A stretch of 33,886 bases of DNA from Sphingomonas sp. Its GTDB lineage: Bacteria; Pseudomonadota; Alphaproteobacteria; Sphingomonadales; Sphingomonadaceae. The stretch covers positions 6,652 through 40,537 of the forward strand of contig NZ_JAHFPY010000013.1 in the NCBI RefSeq assembly GCF_023266535.1. Direction: 5' to 3'. Positions 8,038 through 16,912 of this stretch are shown piece after piece (position 1 is the stretch's first letter; every line of letters begins with the position of its first letter). Both the position numbers and the translations under genes were made by a program. The notes below the pieces were generated by a model, which did not search any database, was not told the DNA's origin, and worked only from the letters and a program-made list of their open reading frames with translations.

Positions 8038-9900
8038 TTACCAGCCACATTGCTTCCCGGCGTTCTGCTTCTCCAGCCAGGCCTGCAGCGGGGCGAAATA
8101 TTCCAGCATCGGCTTGCCCGAAACCTCGCGGGTTCCGGTGAATGCCTGCAGCGCGTCCGGCCATGGCCGCGATGCGCCCATGCTCAGCATCTGGTTGAGG
8201 CGCGCTCCAACTTCCTTGTTGCCGTAGAAGCTGCAGCGGTGGAGCGGCCCCTTCCACCCCGACATGTCGCAGGCCGCCTTGTAGAACTGGAACTGCAGCA
8301 CCCGTGCGATGAAGTAGCGCTCATAGCTGGTGTTGCCGGGGATGTGGAACTTGGCGCCCGGATCGAAGTCCGCTTCCGAACGCGCGACGGGCGGTACGAT
8401 CCCCTGATATTTCAGCTTCAGATCGACCCAGGCCTGGTTGTAGTTGGCCGGCGTGATCGACCCGTCGAACACGCCCCAACGCCATTTGTCGACCAGATAG
8501 GCGAAGGGCATGAAGGCGACCTTGTCCATCCCCTGGCGGAGCAGCAAGCCGATATCCTTGTCGGCCAACGGCACCTTGGCGCGGTCCAAGAGCCCGATCT
8601 GCACCAGATATTCGGGCGTGATCGACAGGGCGATAAAGTCGCCGATCGCTTCGTGGAAGCCGCCATTGGCGCCATTGAGATAGAGATAGGGCTGCTGGTT
8701 ATAGGCCCGCTGATAATAGTTGTGGCCAAGCTCGTGGTGGATGGTGACGAAGTCGTCGCTGTTGACCTTGGTGCACATTTTGATGCGCAAATCGTCCTTG
8801 TTGTCGACGTCCCATGCCGAGGCATGGCAGACGACGTCCCGGTCGCGCGGTCGCGTGATCATCGATCGTTGCCAGAAGGTCTCGGGAAGCGCCGGCAGGC
8901 CGAGCGAGGTGTAGAAGCCCTCGCCGATCCTGACCATCGCCACCGGGTCCTTCTTCTTGGCCTCGAGCAGCTTGCCGATGTCATAGCCGATGTCGCCGGC
9001 GCCCTTCGGGGCAACGATATCGTAGATATTGCCCCATTCCTGCGCCCACATATTGCCGAGCAGGTCGGCGCGGATCGGCCCCGTCGCCGGCTGGATCGCT
9101 GACCCATATTTCTGGTTGAGCTTGGTCCGGGTGTAGCAGTGCAGCTGCTTGTAGAGCGGGTCGAGTTCGCCGAGCAGCCGGTCATACATCACGATGAATT
9201 GCTCGGGCGTCATGTCATATTGGGACCGCCACATCGCACCGGTGTCGGCATAGCCAAGTTCCTTGGCGCCGGAGTTGGCGATTTCGACCATGCGAATATA
9301 GTCCTGGCGCATCGGCCGGCCGGTGGTTTCGTGCCAGCTTTGCCAGACTTCCTTGAGCTGGGCGGGATCGCGCAAGGTCCCCATCAGCGCTTCGGCATCG
9401 TCGCCGGTAATGACCTTGCCATTGTGCTGCGCGCGGCCCTTGGCGTAGGCCGACTGCAGCTTGGTGGCGAGATCGTTGAGCTGGGTCGCGGCGCCCGGCG
9501 TGGTCGGCGCCGCCAGGGTCAGCGCCCCACGCAGTAGGTCGAGCTTGCGCGCCGTGTCGAAATCGAGGCCCGGGACCCTGGAATATTTGGCCGCCTCGAT
9601 GGCGTATTTGACGCCCTTTTCCGTGGCGATCGTGCCGAAATAGGCGGCGACCGCGTCGCTATCGTCATTGATGTAGGTGTTGTTGACCCAGTTGGCCTGC
9701 TGGCTGATGTTCGAAAAGCCGCCCAAATCCTTTTCGACCGCGGCGACGAAGGCCTGGGCGTCCGCAACGGTTGGCCCGGGGGCTGCAGCCGGCTCGGCCG
9801 CCGGAGCGGGAGCGGCTTCGGCCACCGGCGTCGATTGGGCGGAAGTGCAGCTGGCCAGCGCCAATGCTGCCAGCGAAACGGAAGCGGCGAATTTCATCAT
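8038..9900 (-). CDS. M2 family (ACE-like) peptidyl-dipeptidase, lipoprotein
   Basis: 620 residues. ATG 9900 is chosen over the 10179 extension because it gives a lipoprotein signal peptide (MMKFAASVSLAALALASC, lipobox LASC, Cys18) and has GAGGA about 6 to 9 bases upstream. The mature start is Ala/Pro-rich, followed by the catalytic domain. The zinc site is intact: HHELGH gives H389, E390 and H393, and the third ligand E417 in GGFHEAIGD is exactly 24 residues later, as in human ACE. It should remove dipeptides from peptide C-termini in the periplasm. It follows the alpha/beta hydrolase gene on the same strand after 92 bases and may be co-transcribed. Confidence 0.95.
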   Translation of the reverse strand: MMKFAASVSLAALALASCTSAQSTPVAEAAPAPAAEPAAAPGPTVADAQAFVAAVEKDLGGFSNISQQANWVNNTYINDDSDAVAAYFGTIATEKGVKYAIEAAKYSRVPGLDFDTARKLDLLRGALTLAAPTTPGAATQLNDLATKLQSAYAKGRAQHNGKVITGDDAEALMGTLRDPAQLKEVWQSWHETTGRPMRQDYIRMVEIANSGAKELGYADTGAMWRSQYDMTPEQFIVMYDRLLGELDPLYKQLHCYTRTKLNQKYGSAIQPATGPIRADLLGNMWAQEWGNIYDIVAPKGAGDIGYDIGKLLEAKKKDPVAMVRIGEGFYTSLGLPALPETFWQRSMITRPRDRDVVCHASAWDVDNKDDLRIKMCTKVNSDDFVTIHHELGHNYYQRAYNQQPYLYLNGANGGFHEAIGDFIALSITPEYLVQIGLLDRAKVPLADKDIGLLLRQGMDKVAFMPFAYLVDKWRWGVFDGSITPANYNQAWVDLKLKYQGIVPPVARSEADFDPGAKFHIPGNTSYERYFIARVLQFQFYKAACDMSGWKGPLHRCSFYGNKEVGARLNQMLSMGASRPWPDALQAFTGTREVSGKPMLEYFAPLQAWLEKQNAGKQCGW

Positions 9901-9992
9901 CAGGCGTCCTCGTCCCTGGGGTTTTTCTTTTGTCGCGTGGCCTACGGATTGGAACTTGCCAGTCCCTTTCGTCAAGCAGTCACGGACATTCG

Positions 9993-10748
9993 TCAGGCGG
10001 ACAGGAAGTCGGCGATCGCCTTGCCAAATTCGGGCTTGGTGATGCTGGTCATGTGCGTGCCCGGCGTTTCGCGGAACGTCGCGTTGGGCAGCACATTGGC
10101 CAGCTCCTCGGCCGAGCCATTGTCGTCGTCCTGGTCGCCGCACACCACCAGCGTCGGCATGGTGAAGGCCTGGAGCCACTCAACGAACGCGTCCTCGAAA
10201 CTGTCGAGCAGGTGCCTGGCGGCGACGCGGTCGACCTTCTGGCTCTTCATGAACTGGATCGACAGCCAGTGCGGGTCGCCGCGCTGGACGCTGTCGAACT
10301 GGTCGATCGCCTCCACGAAGAAATTCTTGCGGCGCTCCCAATTGCGGAGCCCCTCGAGCCCCGCGCCGCCGAGCATGGCGCGGCGGGGACGCATCCCCTC
10401 GCCAACCGCTTCGACCGTGGTCCGTGTCCCCAGCGAGAAGCCGCCGAGGTCGAGATCGGTCAGGCCGAGCAGCGCCACCAGTTCGCGCACATCACGGGCA
10501 AGGATGCCCTTGGGATAATATTCCGCGCCGTGCGGCTTGCCGCTGAGCCCATGCGCGCGATGATCGGGCATGATCACGCGAAAGCCTTCGGCCGCGATGC
10601 GGTCCGCCGTGCCGAACTTGATCCAGTTCATATGGGCGTCGGAGAACAGGCCATGCAGCAGGATCACCGGCCTGCCCTGCCCCAGCTCGTGCCAGGCCAG
10701 CTCGACGCCATCGGATGCGGCCCAATGGTGGGTAGTGACCCCAGTCAT
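9993..10748 (-). CDS. Alpha/beta hydrolase
   Basis: 251 residues. The fold is evident from VILLHGLFSDAHMNW (oxyanion-hole HG), DHRAHGLSGKP, the nucleophile elbow GGFSLGTRT with Ser105, a probable acid Asp205 in VVCGDQDDD and His232 in PGTHMTS, so the catalytic triad is complete. Substrate specificity is not visible. It is transcribed away from the sulfotransferase-fold gene at 10817, with only about 70 bases between the starts, and towards the M2 peptidase gene. Confidence 0.93.
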   Translation of the reverse strand: MTGVTTHHWAASDGVELAWHELGQGRPVILLHGLFSDAHMNWIKFGTADRIAAEGFRVIMPDHRAHGLSGKPHGAEYYPKGILARDVRELVALLGLTDLDLGGFSLGTRTTVEAVGEGMRPRRAMLGGAGLEGLRNWERRKNFFVEAIDQFDSVQRGDPHWLSIQFMKSQKVDRVAARHLLDSFEDAFVEWLQAFTMPTLVVCGDQDDDNGSAEELANVLPNATFRETPGTHMTSITKPEFGKAIADFLSA

Positions 10749-10816
10749 GCCGACCGCCTAGCCGATGGCTGGTACGGGCGAAAGCATTTGGGCTGTCTTT
10801 GCCGCAAGAGCATGGC

Positions 10817-11860
10817 ATGGTGCGGCCGATGATCAGTATCGAAGCGTTGGTCAGGGCGGGGCTTTATCCGGCGCCACAATGGTTCCCGCAATCGATGGAT
10901 CCGAACCGCGAATGGGTCCGGATGGTGCTGTTCAAGGATGAGGATTATCGCAAGGCACCGTTCCTCGACGAACGCGGAATTCGCGACGGAATGCCTCAGG
11001 GCATCGTGCCCTGGACTCTGCTGGCCGAACTGACGCGGCAAGAGCATCGCAGCGACGCCCATTGGATCTTCCATATCAGCCACGTCGGTTCGACCCTGAT
11101 CTCCCGGCTGATCGGCGAGATCGACGGTACATTATGTTTGCGGGAGCCGTTGATCCTCCGCTCCTTGTTCAAGGGCTCGAAAGAGGAAGCAATCCAGCGG
11201 ATACCGATTATTCGCAGGTTGCTGTCGCGCTGCTTCAACCCCTCCGACCGCGCCATCGTCAAAGCCACCAGCCGGGTCAGCGAGCTGGCCGCTCCACTGG
11301 TGGGGCCGGCCGCCACTGGCGGGAACGCCTTGTTCATTTCCATCAATCCACGCGATTTCATCGTTTCGCGCCTGAGCCGCGACAAGGATGAACTGGCGGA
11401 GCGGGCGCCCGAGCGGCTGAGCCGGCTCAAGCAACGGTTGCCAGGGCTCGATCCGACTCAGGCGACCAGCAGCAAGGCTCGCCTGGCCGCCATGACCTGG
11501 GCCTGCGAAGCGAGCTCGATTGAAAATGCGATGGATCGAATCGATCCGGAGCGTCGGATGTTCCTGAATTTCGCAAATTTCCTCCAGGACCCGAGGTCTG
11601 GCCTGGCGGACCTAGCGCGCCATTTTGGCCTATCGGCCGACCAGGACCGGATCGACGTGATCATTGGCGGCCCATTGATGCGTCGAAACTCCAAGGACAA
11701 TGCACAGGTGGTAATGACGGCAGAGCGCAAACGGGCCGAGGACAAGACGTCTGTTCGAGAGAAGGAAGCGATCGACGACGCACTGGCCTGGCTGGACCGG
11801 CAACGCGGCTTGTCGGAATTGATCGATCGCGCTTGTGCGCGCTTCGAATTGGCGACCTAG
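10817..11860 (+). CDS. Sulfotransferase-fold protein, paralogue 1
   Basis: 347 residues from ATG 10817; ATG 10829 (MISIEALVRAG) or TTG 10799 are possible starts, and no ribosome site is strong. Residues 83-100, WIFHISHVGSTLISRLIG, occupy the place of the phosphosulfate-binding P-loop, and FISINPRDFIVSRLSRD (about 174-189) matches the 3'-phosphate-binding motif including Pro, Arg, Asp and Ser. It aligns along its length with the protein at 13048-14058: shared blocks include HVGST, LREP.ILR, VKATS.VSE, MAWACE-like MTWACEASS and GPLMRRNSK. An enzyme acting on an unknown acceptor is likely. Its stop shares a CTAG with the convergent GFA-family gene. Confidence 0.75.
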   Translation: MVRPMISIEALVRAGLYPAPQWFPQSMDPNREWVRMVLFKDEDYRKAPFLDERGIRDGMPQGIVPWTLLAELTRQEHRSDAHWIFHISHVGSTLISRLIGEIDGTLCLREPLILRSLFKGSKEEAIQRIPIIRRLLSRCFNPSDRAIVKATSRVSELAAPLVGPAATGGNALFISINPRDFIVSRLSRDKDELAERAPERLSRLKQRLPGLDPTQATSSKARLAAMTWACEASSIENAMDRIDPERRMFLNFANFLQDPRSGLADLARHFGLSADQDRIDVIIGGPLMRRNSKDNAQVVMTAERKRAEDKTSVREKEAIDDALAWLDRQRGLSELIDRACARFELAT

Positions 11861-12303
11861 CCCGGGAATTCCCCGGTCGCCTCGACCCATTTGTCGACCA
11901 GCTTTTGGTGCGCGTCGGTGCGCATTTCCGGCAGACCCTCGGTATTGAGCCAGGCGCGGTGAATGCTCTCGGCCCCGAAATGATGCTTCGGTTTGAACGG
12001 CGATGGATCGTCGAACGCGGCGACGGTCAGGTCCATCTTGGTCGCGTCCTGCTTGAACTCGAAGCCGAGCGAAGTGCCGCAGCTGGCGCAATAGGGCCGC
12101 CGGGCGATCGGCGAGCTGTCGAACCAGTCGGGCTCGCTATGCCATTGGACATCCTCCAGCCGGGCATTGACGAAGGCGATCGAGATCGAGCCGGTGGCCC
12201 GCTGGCACATGCGGCAATGGCAGAGATAGGCCTCGTCCGGCTTGACCCGCGCCTCGAACCGCACTTTCCCGCAGGCGCAGCCGCCTGACATGGTTTTGGT
12301 CAT
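11857..12303 (-). CDS. GFA/CENP-V family zinc protein
   Basis: 148 residues. Zinc-binding cysteines follow the family pattern: C9 and C11 in GGCACGKVRF, C28, C30 and C33 in LCHCRMCQRATGS, C72 and C75 in YCASCGTSLGFEF. The family is named after glutathione-dependent formaldehyde-activating enzyme, but most members have no proven substrate. The ATG at 12303 has GGAGAGG 9 to 15 bases upstream, inside the end of the preceding gene, whose stop is only 6 bases away, so the two form an operon. The partner is a glutathione-transferase-kappa-like isomerase, which supports a role in glutathione or thiol chemistry. Confidence 0.92.
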   Translation of the reverse strand: MTKTMSGGCACGKVRFEARVKPDEAYLCHCRMCQRATGSISIAFVNARLEDVQWHSEPDWFDSSPIARRPYCASCGTSLGFEFKQDATKMDLTVAAFDDPSPFKPKHHFGAESIHRAWLNTEGLPEMRTDAHQKLVDKWVEATGEFPG

Positions 12304-12309
12304 GCCGCC

Positions 12310-12957
12310 CTACCTCTCCTTCATCCCGGCCTGTTTCATCCGCCAAACGGCAAGGTCGATCCGGTCCTGGCCAAAGAATGGCTCCCCGTTGAAGACTAAA
12401 GTCGGCACGCCCCAGTGGCCCGCCGCTTCGAGTGCATCCTGATTGGCGGCGATCTCCGCATCGAGCGCCTCGGCCTCTTCCGCGACCTCTGCGTCCAGTT
12501 CGGCCAGGTCAAGTCCGGCTTGGGCGGTCGCCCCGGCCAGCAGTTCGCCCTCGTTCCACCCTGCCGTGCCGCCCCAGATCAGCCGCGAGACCTCGTCGAC
12601 GAAGACCAGCCCCTTGCCACGGCGCGCGGCGGCCTGGCCGAGCCGCGTCAGCCGGTAAATATAGGGCTGATCCGGCGAGATTTGGCGCGTGGCCAGGTCT
12701 TGCACGATCGGATCGGGCCGCGGCGGGGCGATCTTTATTTCGAGCGACTGGGCCAGCCGCGCGACATCCAGCACCATATAGCGAAGCCAGTTGGGATGGT
12801 TGCGCTCGAAGAAATCCGGCTGGCGGATCGCGAGCGGATAGACCGGGCGGAGGTTGAGCGAGAGGTCATATTCGTCAGCAAGTGCCCGGTAACGGCGGGT
12901 GGCAAGGTAGCTGTAGGGGCTGCGGAACGACCAGAAGATATCGGCGAAAAGCGTCAT
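12310..12957 (-). CDS. 2-hydroxychromene-2-carboxylate isomerase / DsbA-family thioredoxin-fold protein
   Basis: 215 residues from ATG 12957; the longer upstream reading overlaps the divergent gene at 13048 and is rejected. FWSFRSPYSYLATRRY at the N-terminus carries Ser where DsbA has the catalytic Cys, the hallmark of the HCCA isomerase/GST-kappa group, and GVPTLVFNGEPFFGQDRIDL near the C-terminus is the usual cis-Pro and GQDR segment. Family members isomerise chromene carboxylates using glutathione; in the absence of other naphthalene genes the real substrate is open. It is the first gene of a two-gene unit with the GFA-family gene. Confidence 0.9.
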   Translation of the reverse strand: MTLFADIFWSFRSPYSYLATRRYRALADEYDLSLNLRPVYPLAIRQPDFFERNHPNWLRYMVLDVARLAQSLEIKIAPPRPDPIVQDLATRQISPDQPYIYRLTRLGQAAARRGKGLVFVDEVSRLIWGGTAGWNEGELLAGATAQAGLDLAELDAEVAEEAEALDAEIAANQDALEAAGHWGVPTLVFNGEPFFGQDRIDLAVWRMKQAGMKER

Positions 12958-13047
12958 GGTTCGCGTGATTGCCGGTTCCGCGAAGTTGGTCAAACCCGCA
13001 AGAGGCCGCCTGGCCTTTGGGCTGGTTTCCGCAATCGCCATTCGGCT

Positions 13048-14058
13048 ATGCGGACTGCCATGCCCGACCCGCTCGACCCGGAAGACATCGCCGCAGATGC
13101 CCATTGGCTGGCGCAAGCCTATGACCCTGGTCAGCAGCTGGTCCGCTTCGTCGGTATGACGGCCGAGGATTATCGCGCTGCGGCGTTCCTCGACGATCGC
13201 ATGTTCGACCGGCAGCGCGATGTCAGGGTGTTGCCCTGGGCCGATGTCGCCGAGGCGGCAGATGGCGAGAATGACGCGCGCTGGATTTTCCACATCGGCC
13301 ATGTCGGATCGACCATGGTCGCGCGCATGCTGGGCGAGATCCCGGGCGTCCTGTCGGTGCGCGAGCCGCGGATCCTGCGCGACTTGGCGGGCCTGCCCCG
13401 AGAGCTGGCCGAGGCGATGGCACCTACGGTGGCGGCGCTCTGTTCGCGCAAGTTCGAGGATCAGGGCCATGCGCTGGTCAAGGCGACCAGTTTTGTCAGC
13501 GAAATCGCGCCGACACTGGTCGGACCAAAGACTTCCGCGATTTTCATTGTCGCCAGTGCCACGTCCTACATGCTGACCATATTGGCGGGCGAGAACAGCG
13601 TGAAGGAACTGCATGCGCTGCACGACTATCGGGCTAAGCGGATGGCCGGCCGCGTTTCGCCAATGGCCGACGCTGCGAACAGCGACGCGCATCGGGCGGC
13701 AATGGCCTGGGCGTGCGAAATGACCAGCCTGGAAGCCGCGGCCGATGCGATGCCCGGCTCGCCAATCCTGTGGCTCGACTTCGACCACTTCCTCGCCGAT
13801 CCGGCGGAGCGCCTCGCCGGCGCCGCACAACATTGCGGGTTCGACCTAGCTGCGGCCGACGCGGAAGCGATCGCCAGCGGTCCGCTGATGAAGCGCTACT
13901 CCAAGGCGCTGGAATATCAATATAGTCCCGCCCTCCGCCGCGAGCTGCAAGCGGAAGCGCAACAGCGCCACGGCCGCGACATCCAGGCCGCGCTCAACAT
14001 GCTGGAAGAGGCGAGCAAGAGCTCGCCCCTGCTCGAACGCGCACTGGCGAGGCGCTAG
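13048..14058 (+). CDS. Sulfotransferase-fold protein, paralogue 2 (degenerate cofactor motif)
   Basis: 336 residues from ATG 13048 (ATG 13060 possible). WIFHIGHVGSTMVARMLGEIPGVLSVREP (residues 79 to about 107, read in two blocks) closely matches paralogue 1 at 10817-11860, as do ALVKATSFVSEIAPTLVGP, MAWACEMTSLEAA and SGPLMKRYSKALEY. The motif that holds the 3'-phosphate of PAPS in paralogue 1 (NPRDFIVSR) is replaced here by ASATSYMLT (about 169-177), losing the Arg and Asp. It may bind a different nucleotide or be non-catalytic. The gene ends in a CTAG shared with convergent asd and starts about 90 bases from the divergent HCCA-isomerase gene. Confidence 0.7.
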   Translation: MRTAMPDPLDPEDIAADAHWLAQAYDPGQQLVRFVGMTAEDYRAAAFLDDRMFDRQRDVRVLPWADVAEAADGENDARWIFHIGHVGSTMVARMLGEIPGVLSVREPRILRDLAGLPRELAEAMAPTVAALCSRKFEDQGHALVKATSFVSEIAPTLVGPKTSAIFIVASATSYMLTILAGENSVKELHALHDYRAKRMAGRVSPMADAANSDAHRAAMAWACEMTSLEAAADAMPGSPILWLDFDHFLADPAERLAGAAQHCGFDLAAADAEAIASGPLMKRYSKALEYQYSPALRRELQAEAQQRHGRDIQAALNMLEEASKSSPLLERALARR

Positions 14059-15089
14059 GCGGCCTTCTGCAGGTGCCGGCGGCCGAGCAGCTCGGCGATC
14101 TGCACGGCGTTCAAGGCCGCGCCCTTGCGGAGGTTGTCGCTGACCACCCACATCGAAAGGCCATTGTCGACGGTCGGATCGTCGCGCACCCGGCTGACGA
14201 AGGTGGCATATTCCCCGACGCATTCGACCGGCGTGACGTAGCCGCCATCCTCGCGCTTATCGATCAGCATCACGCCCGGTGCCTCGCGCAGGATTGCCTG
14301 AGCCTCCGCGGCCGATATCTCGTTCTCGAACTCGATGTTGATCGCTTCCGAATGGCCGACGAACACCGGCACGCGGACGCAGGTTGCGCTGACCTTGATC
14401 TTTGGATCGAGGATCTTCTTGGTTTCCACCACCATCTTCCACTCCTCCTTGGTCGAGCCGTCCTCGAGGAAGCTGTCGATGTGGGGGATGACGTTGAACG
14501 CGATCTGCTTGGTGAATTTGACCGGCGAGTTGGCGTCGCCGACGAAGATGTTGCGGCTCTGCTCGAACAGCTCGTCCATGCCCGCTTTCCCGGCTCCAGA
14601 AACCGACTGGTAGGTGGCGACCACCACGCGCTTGATCGTGGCGATGTCGTGGAGTGGCTTCAGCGCCACCACCATTTGCATCGTCGAGCAATTGGGGTTG
14701 GCGATGATGTTCCTGGCCCGATAGCCGTCGATCGCGTGGGCATTGACCTCCGGCACAATCAGCGGGACGTCCGGGTCCATCCGGTAGAGCGAGCTATTGT
14801 CGATTACCGTACAGCCGGCGGCTGCGGCACGAGGCGCATGGACTTTCGATACTTCCGAGCCGGCCGCGAACAGCGCGATGTCCCAGCCTTCGAAATCGAA
14901 ATGCTCGATATTCTGGACCTTCAGCTCCTGGCCGCTGTCGCCGAGATCGATGATGTCGCCGGTCGAGCGCGGGCTGGCCACCGCAGCGACCTCCGAGAAG
15001 GGGAATTGGCGCTCAACCAGCACATTGAGGATCTCGCGCCCGACATTGCCAGTCGCGCCCACCACTACGACCCGATAGCCCGATGACAT
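14055..15089 (-). CDS. asd: Aspartate-semialdehyde dehydrogenase
   Basis: Reduces aspartyl phosphate to aspartate semialdehyde with NADPH, the branch step to lysine/diaminopimelate, threonine and methionine. 344 residues from ATG 15089 (MSSGYRVVVVGATGNVGREIL), with a weak GGAA upstream. The nucleotide-binding glycine motif GATGNVG, the catalytic Cys134 in IANPNCSTMQMV, and GAGKAGMDEL and VRVPVFVGHSEAIN are all as expected, and the length is typical. It lies downstream of rplS on the same strand but a good terminator (15111-15152) separates them, so it probably has its own promoter in the short leader. Confidence 0.97.
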   Translation of the reverse strand: MSSGYRVVVVGATGNVGREILNVLVERQFPFSEVAAVASPRSTGDIIDLGDSGQELKVQNIEHFDFEGWDIALFAAGSEVSKVHAPRAAAAGCTVIDNSSLYRMDPDVPLIVPEVNAHAIDGYRARNIIANPNCSTMQMVVALKPLHDIATIKRVVVATYQSVSGAGKAGMDELFEQSRNIFVGDANSPVKFTKQIAFNVIPHIDSFLEDGSTKEEWKMVVETKKILDPKIKVSATCVRVPVFVGHSEAINIEFENEISAAEAQAILREAPGVMLIDKREDGGYVTPVECVGEYATFVSRVRDDPTVDNGLSMWVVSDNLRKGAALNAVQIAELLGRRHLQKAA

Positions 15090-15110
15090 CAATCTGTTTC
15101 CTTCGATTCC

Positions 15111-15152
15111 AAAAAGCGACGGCCGGACTTCCCATGTCGGAAAGCCCGGCCG
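15111..15152 (-). terminator. Intrinsic terminator of the rpsP-rimM-trmD-rplS operon
   Basis: On the minus strand CGGCCGG (15152-15146) pairs with CCGGCCG (15126-15120); the stem continues through GCTTTCC/GGGAAGT with two mismatches and is followed, after TCG and C, by TTTTT. It lies 32 bases downstream of the rplS stop codon. Confidence 0.88.
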
Positions 15153-15183
15153 CGTTTCAAGCCATTTCGAGCCTGAAGGGCGT

Positions 15184-15567
15184 TTAGCCCTCCTTGCTCT
15201 CGGTGCGATGGTCGCGGCGCTCGGCGATACGGGCCGACTTGCCGCGGCGACCGCGGAGATAATAGAGCTTGGCGCGCCTGACGGCGCCACGGCGCACGAC
15301 CTCGATCGAATCGATGATTGGCGAATAGAGCGGGAAGACGCGCTCGACGCCCTCGCCGAACGAAATCTTGCGGACGGTGAAGTTTGAATTCACGCCCTTG
15401 TTGGCGCGGGCGATGCACACGCCCTCGTACATCTGGACGCGGCTGCGGTCGCCTTCGACGACCTTCACGCCAACGCGCAGCGTGTCGCCGGCGCGGAATT
15501 CGGGGATGTTCTTGCCCTCGCTGAGCGCGGCAACCGTCTCCGCCTCGAGCATCTGAATCAGGTTCAT
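15184..15567 (-). CDS. rplS: 50S ribosomal protein L19
   Basis: 127 residues from ATG 15567 ([15 protein letters not shown]), the usual start for L19; an upstream extension to 15630 would overlap trmD. Signatures include [53 protein letters not shown] and [26 protein letters not shown]19 sits at the 30S-50S interface. It is the last gene of the operon, 13 bases after trmD, and is followed by an intrinsic terminator. The tail [10 protein letters not shown] is a short extension. Confidence 0.98.
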   Translation of the reverse strand: MNLIQMLEAETVAALSEGKNIPEFRAGDTLRVGVKVVEGDRSRVQMYEGVCIARANKGVNSNFTVRKISFGEGVERVFPLYSPIIDSIEVVRRGAVRRAKLYYLRGRRGKSARIAERRDHRTESKEG

Positions 15568-15580
15568 TGCTTTAACAGCC

Positions 15581-16303
15581 TTATTCTTCTCGCTGCGCAC
15601 CAGAGGGCGGTGCCTCCCGAGCGCCCCCATGGCGCTCGATCAGGTCCGGCCGCCGTAGCCGTGTATCGTCGATCGCGCGTTGCTTTCGCCACGCCGCGAT
15701 CTTCGCATGATCCCCCGATCGCAACACTTCAGGGATCGTGCGCCCTTCCCAATCAACGGGGCGGGTATAATGCGGATATTCCAGGAGCCCTTCTTCGAAG
15801 CTCTCTTCCTCTCCGCTGGAGGCCGCGCCCATTATCCCGGGAAGCAGCCGAACGCAAGCGTCTAGCAGCACCATCGCGCCGACCTCGCCGCCGGAGAGGA
15901 CATAATCGCCGATCGACATCGGTTCGACGGGGCGTGCCTCGAAGATCCGCTCGTCGAATCCCTCGAACCGGCCGCAGAGGATGATCGCCCCCTCGCCCGC
16001 CGCCAGTTCGCGCACCTTGGTTTGCGTCAGCGGCGCGCCGCGTGGCGTCATCGCAAGCATTGGCCGGCCGTCGGCGACGGCATCGAGCGCCGCGGCGAGC
16101 ACGTCGACCCTGAGCACCATCCCCGCCCCGCCGCCGGCCGGCGTGTCGTCGACGGTACGATGCTTGTCGATCGCATGGTCGCGAATGTTGCACGCTTCCA
16201 GGCTCCAAAGGCCATCGGTGAGGCCGCGACCCGCTAAGCTCGTGCCGAGCGGCCCGGGGAACATCTCTGGGTAGAGCGTCAGGACGGTGGCGCGGAAACT
16301 CAT
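15581..16303 (-). CDS. trmD: tRNA (guanine-N1)-methyltransferase
   Basis: Methylates G37 of tRNAs reading CNN codons, preventing +1 frameshifting; the SAM site is a trefoil knot formed by a homodimer. 240 residues. Typical blocks are [62 protein letters not shown] and [20 protein letters not shown], with [21 protein letters not shown] afterwards. Its start overlaps the rimM stop by 4 bases (ATGA), so translation is coupled. The C-terminal tail ([15 protein letters not shown]) is extra and probably flexible. Confidence 0.98.
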   Translation of the reverse strand: MSFRATVLTLYPEMFPGPLGTSLAGRGLTDGLWSLEACNIRDHAIDKHRTVDDTPAGGGAGMVLRVDVLAAALDAVADGRPMLAMTPRGAPLTQTKVRELAAGEGAIILCGRFEGFDERIFEARPVEPMSIGDYVLSGGEVGAMVLLDACVRLLPGIMGAASSGEEESFEEGLLEYPHYTRPVDWEGRTIPEVLRSGDHAKIAAWRKQRAIDDTRLRRPDLIERHGGAREAPPSGAQREE

Positions 16304-16782
16304 GCCAGGAACTCCGGGTCGAGAACGACCTTGTCGCCATCCAGCCGCGCAGCAGGATCGCGGAAGGGGATCAGCGAGCGCTGGCCGTTTGGGCGTTCGA
16401 CCTCCAGCAGGTCGCCGGCGCCGAAATTCTCGACCGCAACGACAGTGCCGAGCGCTTTGCCGCGCTTATCGACACAGGCGAGCCCGACCAGGTCGGCGTG
16501 ATAATATTCGCCCTCCTCCAACGGAGGGAGCTGGTTGCGGTCGATTTCGACCAATTGGCCACGCAGCGCTTCGGCGGCAGTGCGGTCGGAGATGCCCTCG
16601 AAGCGGGCGATGGCGGTTTTCCCGCCATCCTTGATGTCCTTGAGCGCCAGTTCGCGCCCGCCGACATGGAAGCGCTGATGGCGAGCGAGACTCTCGACGC
16701 TGTCCGCGAACAGTTTGAGCCTCAGCTCGCCCTTGACGCCATGGACCCCGGCGACCGCAGCCAGCGCGACGCGGCGGGTCAT
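16300..16782 (-). CDS. rimM: Ribosome maturation factor RimM
   Basis: 160 residues. RimM binds S19 and assists maturation of the 30S head. The N-terminal RimM barrel is visible in [22 protein letters not shown] and [20 protein letters not shown], and the C-terminal PRC-barrel-like part in [33 protein letters not shown] and SLIPF. The family often has PFV after LIPF; here it is [12 protein letters not shown]. It overlaps trmD by 4 bases and is separated from rpsP by about 130 bases that contain palindromic repeat copy A. Confidence 0.96.
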   Translation of the reverse strand: MTRRVALAAVAGVHGVKGELRLKLFADSVESLARHQRFHVGGRELALKDIKDGGKTAIARFEGISDRTAAEALRGQLVEIDRNQLPPLEEGEYYHADLVGLACVDKRGKALGTVVAVENFGAGDLLEVERPNGQRSLIPFRDPAARLDGDKVVLDPEFLA

Positions 16783-16786
16783 GGTT

Positions 16787-16906
16787 CCTCCCCACGATTT
16801 CGTGGGGAGGGGAACCAGCGGAGCTGGTGGAAGGGTAGCTGAACTACTTCAAATACCCCTCCCCCACCCTGCGGGTGGTCCCCCTCCCCGAGCAAGCTCG
16901 GGGAGG
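16787..16906. repeat. Composite palindromic repeat, copy A
   Basis: The rpsP-rimM gap is almost entirely palindromes. It begins CCTCCCCACG (16787-16796) with its complement at 16801-16810, then ACCAGC-GGA-GCTGGT (16814-16828), then CCACCC-TGC-GGGTGG (16864-16878), and ends CCTCCCCGAGC-AA-GCTCGGGGAGG (16883-16906). Outer arms share the core CCTCCCC/GGGGAGG with copies B and C. It lies inside an operon, so it will be transcribed and strongly folded. Confidence 0.85.
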
Positions 16907-16912
16907 AATTCA

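Noticed and set aside
12415..13047. Long in-frame upstream extension of the sulfotransferase paralogue 2 frame
   Set aside because: It lies entirely opposite the clear HCCA-isomerase gene, whose residues are family-conserved; open frames opposite genes are common at this GC content.
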